NCBI GenBank assembly: GCA_009760855.2
Contig: WPIO01000290.1
Location: forward strand, 1-57,240
Length of the DNA: 57,240 nt
DNA from: Cristatella mucedo
Lineage: Eukaryota > Bryozoa > Phylactolaemata > Cristatellidae
Direction: 5' to 3'
Both the position numbers and the translations under genes were made by a program. This document shows, one piece after another, positions 9,258-20,568 of this stretch. How positions within the stretch are numbered: position 1 is the first letter of the stretch; each line of letters begins with the position of its first letter. Under the pieces are notes generated by a model. It saw only the letters and a program-made list of their open reading frames with translations, did not search any database and had not been told where the DNA came from.

Positions 9258-10494
9258 AGCCATTCACCCTTGAATAACTCATTTCGCTCGAGTTCGCAGC
9301 AGATCGCAGAATATCTACACACTTCAAATCTGCTCGTCAGAGCGTGCGGTAGCTGACGGCAGATTGCTGCACCTTGCTTGAGGCCATCCCCACTCGATTA
9401 GATCATTTCGCACGAGTTTGCAGCAGATTGCAGAATATTTTCAGACTTCAAATTTGCTTGTCGTAGCATGCAGAAGCTGGCAGCTGAGTGCTGCACCTGG
9501 TTTTAAGCCATTCACCCTTGAATAACTCATTTTCCACGAGTTCGCAGCAGATCGCAGAATACCTAGAAACTTCAAATCTGCTCGTCGCAGCATGCAATAG
9601 CTGGCAGCAGAGTGATGCAATTTGGTTTAAGCCATTCGCACTTGAATAACTTATTTCGCACGAGTTAGCAGCAGATCGCAGATTCTCTACACACTTTAAA
9701 TCGTCTCGTCGGAGCGTGCGGCAGCTGGCAGCAGAGTGCTGCACCTTGTTTTAAGCCATTCGAACTTAAATAACTCATTTCGGACGAGTTTGATGCAGAT
9801 AGCTGAGTATTTTCACACTTCAAGTCAGCTCGTCCCAGCTTGCTGTAGCTGGCAGCCGAGTGCAGCACCTTGCTTTATGCCACTCACACTTCAATAATTC
9901 ATTTCGCTCGAGTTCGCAGCAGATCGCGAAATATCTAGACACTTTAAGTCATCTCGTCCCTGCGTGCAGTAGCTGGGAGCAGAGTGATTCAATTTGTTTT
10001 ACACCATTCGCACTTGATTAACTCCTTTTGCAAGAGTTCGCAGCAGATCGCAGATTATCTACACACTTTTAATCAGCTCGTCTCAGCAAGCAGTATGGCA
10101 GCACAGTGCTGCACCTAGCATTAAGCCATTCACCCTTGAATAACTCATTTCGTACGAGTTCGCAGCAGTTTGCGGAATATGTAGACACTTTTAATCTGCT
10201 CGTCGGAGCATGCTGTACCTAGCAGCAGAGTGATGCAATTTGTTTTAAGCCATTCACCCTTGAATAACTCATTTCGCTCGACTTCCCAGCAGATCGCAGA
10301 ATATATACCCACTTCAAATCTGCTCGTCGGAGCGTGCAGTAGCTGGCAGCAGAGTGCTGCACCTTTCTTTAAGCTATTCGCAATTCAATAATTCATTTCG
10401 CACAAGTTCGCAGTATATCACGGATTATTTACACACTTATAATTTGCTCGTCGGAGCATGGGGTAGCTTGCAGAAGAGTGATGCAATTCGCTTT
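9258..10494 (+). repeat. HOR unit 8, ten monomers with m9/m1/m11 mosaic
   Basis: m1-m8 are normal. The monomer at about 10248-10370 combines an m1-like first half (CACCCTTG, CGCTCGACTTCCCAGC) with an m11-like tail, and is followed by m12. m10 is absent. Length 1,237 bp, ten monomer lengths. Confidence 0.82.
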
Positions 10495-11875
10495 AAGCCA
10501 TTCACCCTTGAATAACTCATTTCGCTCGAGTTCGCAGCAGATCGCAGAATATCTACACACTTCAAATCTGCTCGTCAGAGCGTGCGGTAGCTGGCAGCAG
10601 AGTGCTGCACCTTGTTTTAAGCCATTCGCACTTGAATGACTCATTTTTCCACAGAGTTCGCAGCAGATCGCAGAATACCTAGTAAACTTCAAATCTGCTC
10701 GTCGCAGCTGTGCGTGCTGTAGCTGGGACCAGAGTGATGCAATTTGGTTTAAGCCATTCGCACTTGAATAACTTATTTCGAACGAGTTAGCAGCAGATCG
10801 CAGATTCTCTACACACTTTAAATCGTCTCGTCGGAGCGTGCGGCAGCTGGCAGCAGAGTGCTGCACCTTGTTTTAAGCCATTCGAACTTAAATAACTCAT
10901 TTCGGACGAGTTTGACGCAGATAGCTGAATATTTTCACACTTCAAGTCAGCTCGTCCCAGCTTGCTGTAGCTGGCAGCCGAGTGCAGCACCTTGCTTTAT
11001 GCCACTCACACTTCAATAATTCATTTCGCTCGAGTTCGCAGCAGATCGCGAAATATCTAGACACTTTAAGTCATCTCGTCCCTGCGTGCAGTAGCTGGGA
11101 GCAGAGTGATTCAATTTGTTTTACGCCATTCGCACTTGATTAACTCCTTTTGCAAGAGTTCGCAGCAGATCGCAGATTATCTACACACTTTTAATCAGCT
11201 CGTCCCAGCGAGCAGTCTCTGGCAGCACAGTGCTGCACCTAGCATTAAGCCATTCACCCTTGAATAACTCATTTCGTACGAGTTCGCAGCAGTTTGCGGA
11301 ATATGTAGACACTTTAAATCTGCTCGTCGGAGCATGCTGTACCTAGCAGCAGAGTGATGCAATTTGTTTTAAGCCATTCGCACTTGAATAACCCATTTCG
11401 CACGAGTTGGCAGCAGATGGCTGAATATCTACAGACTTTAAATCTGCTTTTCGAAGCGTGCGGTAGCTGGCAGCTGAGTGCTGCTCCTTGTTTTAGGCCA
11501 TTCGCCCTCAATAACTCATTTCGCACGAGTTCGCAGCGGATTGCGGAATATCTACACGTTTCAAACCTGCTCGTGGCAGCATGCGGTAGCTTGCAGCAGA
11601 GTGCTGCACCTTGTTTTAAGCCATTCGCACTTGAAAAACTCATTTCGTTCGAGTTGGCAGCAGTTCGCGGAATATGTAAACACTTCAAATCTGCTCGTCG
11701 GAGCCTGCAGTAGCTGGCAGCAGAGTGCTGCACCTTTCTTTAAGCTATTCGACCTTCAATAATTCATTTCGCACAAGTTCGCAGCAGATCACGGATTATT
11801 TACACACTTATAATTTGCTCGTCGGAGCATGGGGTAGCTTGCAGAAGAGTGATGCAATTCGCTTTAAGCCATTCA
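10495..11875 (+). repeat. HOR unit 9, eleven monomers, m2 missing
   Basis: m1 runs into m3 with no m2. The m3 copy (about 10619-10740) holds several extra bases, including TTTTTCCACAGAG, CTAGTAAAC and a partly doubled GTGCGTGC segment. The rest of the unit, m4-m12, is regular. Confidence 0.82.
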
Positions 11876-13637
11876 CCTTTGAATAACTCATTTCGCTCGA
11901 GTTCGCAGCAGATCGCAGAATATCTACACACTTCAAATCTGCTCGTCAGAGCGTGCGGTAGCTGACGGCAGATTGCTGCACCTTGCTTGAGGCCATTTCC
12001 ACTCGATTAGATCATTTCGCACGAGTTCGCAGCAGATCGCAGAAGATTTTCAGACTTCAAATTTGCTTGTCGTAGCGTGCAGAAGCTGGCAGCTTAGTGC
12101 TGTACCTGGTTTAAAGCCATTCGCACTTGAATGACTCATTTTCCACGAGTTCGCAGCAGATCGCAGAATACCTAGAAACTTCAAATCTGCTCGTCGCAGC
12201 GTGCAATAGCTGGCAGCAGAGTGATGCAATTTGGTTTAAGCCATTCGCACTTGAATAACTTATTTCGAACGAGTTAGCAGCAGATCGCAGATTCTCTACA
12301 CACTTTAAATCGTCTCGTCGGAGCGTGCGGCAGCTGGCAGCAGAGTGCTGCACCTTGTTTTAAGCCATTCGAACTTAAATAACTCATTTCGGACGAGTTT
12401 GTCGCAGATAGCTGAATATTTTCACACTTCAAGTCAGCTCGTCCCAGCTTGCTGTAGCTGGCAGCCGAGTGCAGCACCTTGCTTTATGCCACTCACACTT
12501 CAATAATTCATTTCGCTCGAGTTCGCAGCAGATCGCGAAATATCTAGACACTTTAAGTCATCTCGTCCCTGCGTGCAGTAGCTGGGAGCAGAGTGATTCA
12601 ATTTGTTTTACACCATTCGCACTTTATTAACTCCTTTTGCAAGAGTTTGCAGCAGGTCGCAGATTATCTACACACTTTTATTCTGCTCGTCTCAGGGAGA
12701 TGTCTGTGGCAGCACAGTGCTGCCCTAGCATTAAGCCATTCACCCTTGAATAACTCATTTTGTACGAGTTCGCAGCAGTTTGCGGAATATGTAGACACTT
12801 TTAATCTGCTCGTCGGAGCATGCTGTACCTAGCAGCAGAGTGATGCAATTTGTTTTAAGCCATTCGCACTTAAATAACCTATTTCACACGAGTTCGCAGC
12901 AGATGGCGGAATATCTACAGACTTTAAATCTGCTTTTCGAAGCATGCGGTAGCTGGCAGCTGAGTGCTGCTCCTTGTTGTAGGCCATTCGCCCTCAATAA
13001 CTCATTTCGCACGAGTTCGCAGCGGATTGTGGAATATCTACACGTTTCAAACCTGCTCGTGGCAGCATGCGGTAGCTTGCAGCAGAGTGCTGCACCTTGT
13101 TTTAAGCCATTCGCACTTGAAAAACTCATTTCGTTCGAGTTGGCAGCAGTTCGCGGAATATGTAAACACTTCAACTCTGCTAGTCGGAGCCTGCAGTAGC
13201 TGGCAGCAGAGTGCTGCACCGTCCTTTAAGCTATTCGAACTGCAATAATTCATTAAATCTTGCTCGTCACGTGCGGAGTTCGCAGCAGATTGCTTTAATT
13301 TCCTCGTCGGATTGCAGAATATCTACACGTTTCAAACCTGCTCGTGGCAGCATGCGGTAGCTTGCAGCAGAGTGCTGCACCTTGTTTTAAGCCATTCGCA
13401 CTTGAAAAACTCATTTCGTTCGAGTTGGCAGCAGTTCGCGGAATATGTAAACACTTCAAATCTGCTCGTCGGAGCCTGCAGTAGCTGGCAGCAGAGTGCT
13501 GCACCTTTCTTTAAGCTATTCGCATTTCAATAATTCATTTCGCACAAGTTCGCAGCAGATCACGGATTATTTACACACTTATAATTTGCTCGTCGGAGCA
13601 TGGGGTAGCTTGCAGAAGAGTGATGCAATTCGCTTTA
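11876..13637 (+). repeat. HOR unit 10, fourteen monomers, m10-m12 duplicated
   Basis: m1-m12 are followed by an irregular joint at 13252-13320 and then a second m10 end, m11 and m12. At 1,762 bp it is fourteen monomers plus 26 bp. Confidence 0.82.
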
Positions 13638-15740
13638 AGCCATTCACCCTTGAATAACTCATTTCGCTCGAGTTCGCAGCAGATCGCAGAATATCTACAC
13701 ACTTCAAATCTGCTCGTCAGAGCGTGCGGTAGCTGACGGCAGATTGCTATACCTTGCTTGTGGCCATTCCCACTCGAATAGATCATTTCGCACGAGTTTG
13801 CAGCAGATCGCAGAATATTTTCAGACTTTAAATTTGTTTGTCGTAGCGTGCAGAAGCTGGCAGCTGAGTGCTGCACCTGGTTTTAAGCCATTCGCACTTG
13901 AATGACTCATTTTCCACGAGTTCGCAGCAGATCGCAGAATACCTAGAAACTTCAAATCTGCTCGTCGCAGCGTGCAATAGCTGGCAGCAGAGTGATGCAA
14001 TTTGGTTTAAGCCATTCGCACTTGAATAACTTATTTCGAACGAGTTAGCAGCAGATCGCAGATTCTCTACACACTTTAAATCGTCTCGTCGGAGCGTGAG
14101 GCAGCTGGCAGCAGAGTGCTGCACCTTGTTTTAAGCCATTCGAACTTAAATAACTCATTTCGGACGAGTTTGATGCAGATAGCGGAGTATTTTCACACTT
14201 CAAGTCAGCTCGTCCCAGCTTGCTGTAGCTGGCAGCCGAGTGCAGCAACTTGCTTTATGCCACTCACACTTCAATAATTCATTTCGCTCGAGTTCGCAGC
14301 AGATCGCGAAATATCTAGACACTTTAAGTCATCTCGTCCCTGCGTGCAGTAGCTGGGAGCAGAGTGATTCAATTTGTTTTACGCCATTCGCACTTGATTA
14401 ACTCCTTTTGCAAGAGTTCGCAGCAGATCGCAGATTATCTACACACTTTTAATCAGCTCGTCTCAGCGAGCCGTCTCTGGCAGCACAGTGCTGCACCTAG
14501 CATTAAGCCATTCACCCTTGAATAACTCATTTCGTACGAGTTCGCAGCAGTTTGCGGAATATGTAGACACTTTTAATCTGCTCGTCGGAGCATGCTGTAC
14601 CTAGCAGCAGAGTGATGCAATTTGTTTTAAGCCATTCGCACTTGAATAACCCATTTCACACGAGTTGGCAGCAGATGGCAGAATATCTACAGACTTTAAA
14701 TCTGCTTTTCGAAGCGTGCGGTAGCTGGCAGCTGAGTGCTGCACCTTGTTTTAAGCCATTCGAACTTAAATAAGTCATTTCGGACGAGTTTGACGCAGAT
14801 AGCGGAATATTTTCACACTTCAAGTCAGCTCGTCCCAGCCTGCTGTAGCTGGCAGCCGAGTGCAGCACCTTGCTTTATGCTACTCACACTTGAATAACTC
14901 ATTTCGCTCGAGTTCGCAGCAGATCGCAGAATATCTACACACTTCAAATCTGCTGGTCAGAGCGTGCGGTAGCTGGCAGCAGAGTGCTGCACCTTGTTTT
15001 AAGCCATTCGCACTTGAATAACTCATTTCGCACGAGTTCGCAGCAGATCGCAGAATATTTACTCACTTTTAAAATTTGCTCGTCGCAGTGGGGTAGCTGG
15101 CAGCAGAGTGCTGCACCTTGTTTAAGCCATTCACACTTGAATAACTCATTTCGTACGAGTTCGCAGCAGATCGCAGAATATCTAGATACTTTAAATCTGC
15201 TCGTCGGTTAGTGAGGTAGCTGGCAGCAGAGTGATGCACCGTTCTTTAAGCCATTCCCCCTTGAATAATCATTTCGCACGAGTTCGCAGCAGATCGCAGA
15301 ATATCTACACACTTTAAATCTGCTCGTCAGAGCGTGGAATAGCTGGCAGCAGAGTGTTGCACCTTGTTTTAGGCCAATCGCCCTCAATAACTCATTTCGC
15401 ACGAGTTCGCAGCGGATTGCAGAATATCTACACGTTTCAAACCTGCTCGTGGCAGCATGCGGTAGCTTGCAGCAGAGTGCTGCACCTTGTTTTAAGCCAT
15501 TCGCACTTGAAAAACTCTTTTGTTCGAGTTGGCAGCAGTTCGCGGAATATGTAAACACTTCAAATCTGCTCGTCGGAGCCTGCAGTTTCTGGCAGCAGAG
15601 TGCTGCACCTTTCTTTAAGCTATTCGACCTTCAATAATTCATTTCGCACAAGTTCGCAGCAGATCACGGATTATTTACACACTTATAATTAGCTCGTCGG
15701 AGCATGGGGTAGCTTGCAGAAGAGTGATGCAATTCGCTTT
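13638..15740 (+). repeat. HOR unit 11, seventeen monomers, with atypical insert
   Basis: m1-m9, then an m5-like and an m6/m1 monomer, then about four atypical near-consensus monomers (14880-15360), then m10-m12. It is the longest unit of the 12-mer family in the window (2,103 bp). Confidence 0.8.
14880..15360 (+). repeat. Block of near-consensus monomers outside the m1-m12 set
   Basis: Four successive monomers lack the private marks of m1-m12. One of them (15001-15123) reads almost as the average of the family: AAGCCATTCGCACTTGAATA, TTCGCACGAGTTCGCAGC, then GCAGCAGAGTGCTGC. They may be a surviving patch of an older, less differentiated array, or an exchange with another array; the sequence alone does not decide. 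Confidence 0.75.
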
Positions 15741-16359
15741 AAGCCATTCACCCTTGAATAACTCATTTCGCTCGAGTTCACAGCAGATCGCAGATTATCT
15801 ACACACTTTTAATCAGCTCGTCCCAGCGAGCAGTCTCTGGCAGCACAGTGCTGCACCTAGCATTAAGCAATTCACCCTTGAATAACTCATTTCGTACGAG
15901 TTCGCAGCAGTTTGCATAATATGTAAACACTTTAAATCTGCTCGTCGGAGCATGCTGTACCTAGCAGCAGAGTGATGCAATTTGTTTTAAGCCATTCGCA
16001 CTTGAATAACCCATTTCGCACGAGTTGGCAGCAGATGGCGGAATATCTACAGACTTTAAATCTGCTTTTCGAAGCGTGCGGTAGCTGGCAGCTGAGTGCT
16101 GCTCCTTGTTTTAGGCCATTTGCCCTCAATAACTCATTTCCCACGAGTTCGCAGCTGATTGCGGAATATCTACACGTTTCAAACCTGCTTGTGGCAGCAT
16201 GCGGTAGCTTGCAGCAGAGTGCTGCACCTTGTTTTAAGCCATTCCCACTTGAAAAACTCATTTCGCTCGAGTTCACAGCAGATCGCAGAATATCTACACA
16301 CTTCAAATCTGCTCGTCAGAGCGTGCGGTAGCTGACGGCAGATTGCTGCACCTTGCTTG
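15741..16359 (+). repeat. HOR unit 12, five-monomer minimum
   Basis: An m1/m7 hybrid (m1 start, m7 end with CAGTCTCTGG), then m8, m9, m10 and an m11/m1 hybrid: 619 bp, five monomer lengths. Two independent in-register exchanges bound this unit. Confidence 0.83.
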
Positions 16360-17722
16360 AGGCCATTTCCACTCGATTAGATCATTTCGCATGAGTTCGC
16401 AGCAGATCGCAGAATATTTTCAGGCTTCAAATTTGCTTGTCGTAGCGTGCAGAAGCTGGCAGCTGAGTGCTGTACCTGGTTTTAAGCCATTCCCACTTGA
16501 ATGACTCATTTTCCACGAGTTCACAGCAGATCGCAGAATACCTAGAAACTTCAAATCTGCTCGTCGCAGCCTGCAATAGCTGGCAGCATAGTGATGCAAT
16601 ATGGTTTAAGCCATTCGCACTTGAATAACTTATTTCGAACGAGTTAGCAGCAGATCGCAGATTCTCTACACACTTTAAATCGTCTCGTCGGAGCGTGCGG
16701 CAGCTGGCAGCAGAGTGCTACACCTTGTTTTAAGCCATTCGAACTTAAATAACTCATTTCGGACGAGTTTGATGCAGATAGCTGAATATTTTCACACTTC
16801 AAGTCAGCTCGTCCCAGCTTGCTGTAGCTGGCAGCCGAGTGCAGCACCTTGCTTTATGCCACTCACACTTCAATAATTCATTTCGCTCGAGTTCCCAGCA
16901 GATCGCGAAATATCTAGACACTTTAAGTCATCTCGTCCCGGCGTGCACTAGCTGGGAGCAGAGTTATTCAATTTGTTTTACGCCATTCGCACTTGATTAA
17001 CTCCTTTTGCAAGAGTTCGCAGCAGATCGCAGATTATCTACACACTTTTAATCAGCTCGTCCCAGCGAGCAGTCTCTGGCAGCACAGTGCTGCACCTAGC
17101 ATTAAGCCATTCACCCTTGAATAACTCATTTCGTACGAGTTCGCAGCAGTTTGCTGAATATGTAGACACATTAAATCTGCTCGTCGGAGCATGCTGCACC
17201 TAGCAGCAGAGTGATGCAATTTGTTTTAAGCCATTCGCACTTGAATAACCCATTTCGTACGAGTTGGCAGCAGATGGCGGAATATCTACAGACTTTACAT
17301 CTGCTTTTCGAAGCGTGCGGTAGCTGGCAGCTGAGTGCTGCTCCTTGTTTTAGGCCATTCGCCCTCAATAACTCATTTCGCACGAGTTCGCAGTGGATTG
17401 CGGAATATCTACACGTTTCAAACCTGCTCGTGGCAGCATGCGGTAGCTTGCAGCAGAGTGCTGCACCTTGTTTTAAGCCATTCGCACTTGAAAAACTCAT
17501 TTCGTTCGAGTTGGCAGCAGTTCGCGGACTATGTAAACACTTCAAATCTGTTCGTCGGAGCCTGCAGTAGCTGGCAGCAGAGTGCTGCTCCTTTCTTTAA
17601 GCTATTTGACCTTCAATAATTCATTTCGCACAAGTTCGCAGCAGATCACGGATTATTTACACACTTATAATTTGCTCGTCGGAGCATGGGGTAGCTTGAA
17701 AAAGAGTGATGCAATTCGCTTT
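16360..17722 (+). repeat. HOR unit 13, m2-m12
   Basis: Eleven monomers after the second m11/m1 hybrid; 1,363 bp, regular phase. Confidence 0.87.
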
Positions 17723-19207
17723 AAGCCATTGACCTTTGAATAACTCATTTCGCTCGAGTTCACAGCAGATCGCAGAATATCTACACACTTCAAATCTGCT
17801 CGTCAGAGCGTGCGGTAGCTGACGGCACATTGCTGCACCTTGCTTGAGGCCAATTCCACTCGATTAGATCATTTCGCACGAGTTCGCAGCAGATCGCAGA
17901 ATATTTTCAGAATTCAAATTTGCTTGTCGTAGCGTGCAGAAGCTGGCAGCTGAGTGCTGCACCTGGTTTTAAGTTATTCGCACTTGAATGACTCATTTTC
18001 CACGAGCTCGCAGCAGATCGCAGAATACCTAGAAACTTTAAATCTGCTCGTCGCAGCGTGCAATAGCTGGCAGCAGAGTGATGCAATTTGGTTTAAGCCA
18101 TTCGCACTTGAATAACTTATTTCGAACGAGTTAGCAGCAGATCGCAGATTCTCTACACACTTTAAATCGTCTCGTCGGAGCGTGCGGCAGCTGGCAGCAG
18201 AGTGCTACACCTTGTTTTAAGCCATTCGAACTTAAATAACTCATTTCGGACGAGTTTGACGCAGATAGCGGAATATTTTCACACTTCAAGTCAGCTCGTC
18301 CCAGCTTGCTGTAGCTGGCAGCCGAGTGCAGCAACTTGCTTTATGCCACTCACACTTCAATAATTCATTTCGCTCGAGTTCGCAGCAGATCGCGAAATAT
18401 CTAGACACTTTAAGTCATCTCGTCCCTGCGTGCAGTAGCTGGGAGCAGAGTGATTCAATTTGTTTTACGCCATTCGCACTTGATTAACTCCTTTTGCAAG
18501 AGTTCGCAGCAGATCGCAGATTATCTACAGACTTTTAATCAGCTCGTCCCAGCGAGCAGTCTCTGGCAGCACAGTGCTGCACCTAGCATTAAGCCATTCA
18601 CCCTTGAATAACTCATTTCGTACGAGTTCGCAGCAGTTTGCGGAATATGTAGACACTTTTAATCTGCTCGACGAAGCATGCTGTACCAAGCAGCAGAGCG
18701 ATGCAATTTGTTTTAAGCCGTTCGCACTTGAATAACCCATTTCACACGAGTTGGCAGCAGATGGCAGAATATCTACAGACTTTAAATCTGCTTTTCGAAG
18801 CGTGCGGTAGCTGGCAGCTGAGTGTTGCACCTTGTTTTAGGCCATTCGCCCTCAATAACTCATTTCGCACGAGTTGGCAGCGGATTGTGGATTATCTACA
18901 TGTTTCAAACCTGCTCGTGGCAGCATGCGGTAGCTTGCAGCAGAGTGCTGCACCTTGTTTTAAGACTTTTGCACTTGAAAAACTCATTTCGTTCGAGTTG
19001 GCAGCAGTTCGCGGAATATGTAAACACTTCAAATCTGCTCGTCGGAGCCTGCAGTAGCTGGCAGCAGAGTGCTGCACATTTCTTTAAGCTATTCGAACTT
19101 CAATAATTCATTTCGCACAAGTTCGCAGTAGATCACGGATTATTCACACTTATAATTTGCTCGTCGGAGCACGGGGTAGCTTGCAGAAGAGTGATGCAAT
19201 TCGCTTT
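17723..19207 (+). repeat. HOR unit 14, 12-mer (1,485 bp)
   Basis: Full m1-m12 order. Some types carry variants shared with units 15 and 16 (for example GTGGATTATC in m10 and an AAGACTTTTG m11 start), showing local homogenisation. Confidence 0.9.
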
Positions 19208-20568
19208 AAGCCATTCACCCTTGAATAACTCATTTCGCTCGAGTTTGCAGCAGATCGCAGAATATCTACACACTTCAAATCTGCTCGTCAGAGCGTGCGG
19301 TAGCTGACGGCAGATTGCTGCACCTTGCTTGAGGCCATTTCCACTCGATTAGATCATTTCGCACGAGTTTGCAGCAGATCGCAGAATACCTAGAAACTTC
19401 AAATCTGCTCGTAGCAGCGTGCAATAGCTGGCAGCAGAGTGATGCAATTTGGTTTAAGCCATTCACACTTGAATAACTTACTTCGCACGAGTTAGCAGCA
19501 GATCGCAGATTCTCTGCACACTTTAAATCGTCTCGTCGGAGCGTGCGGCAGCTGGCAGCAGAGTGCTACACCTTGTTTTAAGCCATTCGAACTTAAATAA
19601 CTCATTTCGGACGAGTTTGACGCAGATAGCAGAATATTTTCACACTTCAAGTCAGCTCGTCCCTGCTTGCTGTAGCTGGCAGCCGAGTGCAGCACCTTGC
19701 TTAATGCCACTCACACTTCAATAATTCATTTCGCTCGAGTTCGCAGCAGATCGCGAAATATCTAGACACTTTAAGTCATCTCGTCCCTGCATGCAGTAGC
19801 TGGGAGCAGAGTGATTCAATTCGTTTTAAGCCATTCGCACTTGATTAACTCCTTTTGCAAGAGTTCGCAGCAGATCGAGGATTATCTACACACTTTTAAT
19901 CAGCTCGTCCCAGCGAGCAGTCTCTGGCAGCGCAGTGCTGCACCTAGCATTAAGCCATTCACCCTTGAATAACTCATTTCGTACGAGTTCGCAGCAGTTT
20001 GCGGAATATGTAGACACTTTTAATCTGCTCGTCGGAGCATGCTGTACCTAGCAGCTGAGTGATGCAATTTGTTTTAAGCCATTCGCACTTGAATAACTCA
20101 TTTCACACGAGTTGGCAGCAGATGGCAGAATATCTACAGACTTTAAATCTGCTTTTCGAAGCTTGCGGTAGCTGGCAGCTGAGTGTTGCACCTTGTTTTA
20201 GGCCATTCGCCCTCAATAACTCATTTCGCACGAGTTGGCAGCGGATTGTGGATTATCTACTTGTTTCAAACCTGCTCGTGGCAGCATGCGGTAGCTTGCA
20301 GCAGAGTGCTGCACCTTGTTTTAAGCCATTTGGACTTGAAAAACTCATTTCGTTCGAGTTGGCAGCAGTTCGCGGAATATGTAAACACTTCAAATCTGCT
20401 AGTCGGAGCCTGCAGTAGCTGGCAGCAGAGTGCTGCACATTTCTTTAAGCTATTCGAACTTCAATAATTCATTTCGCACAAGTTCGCAGTAGATCACGGA
20501 TTACTCACACTTATAATTTGCTCGTCGGAGCACGGGGTAGCTTGCAGAAAAGTGATGCAATTCGCTTT
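19208..20568 (+). repeat. HOR unit 15, eleven monomers with m2/m3 hybrid
   Basis: At about 19332-19456 an m2 start (CCACTCGATTAGATC) passes into m3 (TACCTAGAAACTT), removing one monomer length. Length 1,361 bp. Unit 16 carries the same hybrid, so the 11-mer was copied as a unit. Confidence 0.87.

Noticed and set aside
10429-10866. Longest minus-strand open frame (about 145 codons) with a Cys- and Ser-rich product beginning MQHSAAS
   Set aside because: Its product is made of units that recur in every HOR copy. With a monomer of 124 bp (remainder 1 on division by 3) the frame rotates and repeats every three monomers. No start context, splice signals or codon bias supports coding.
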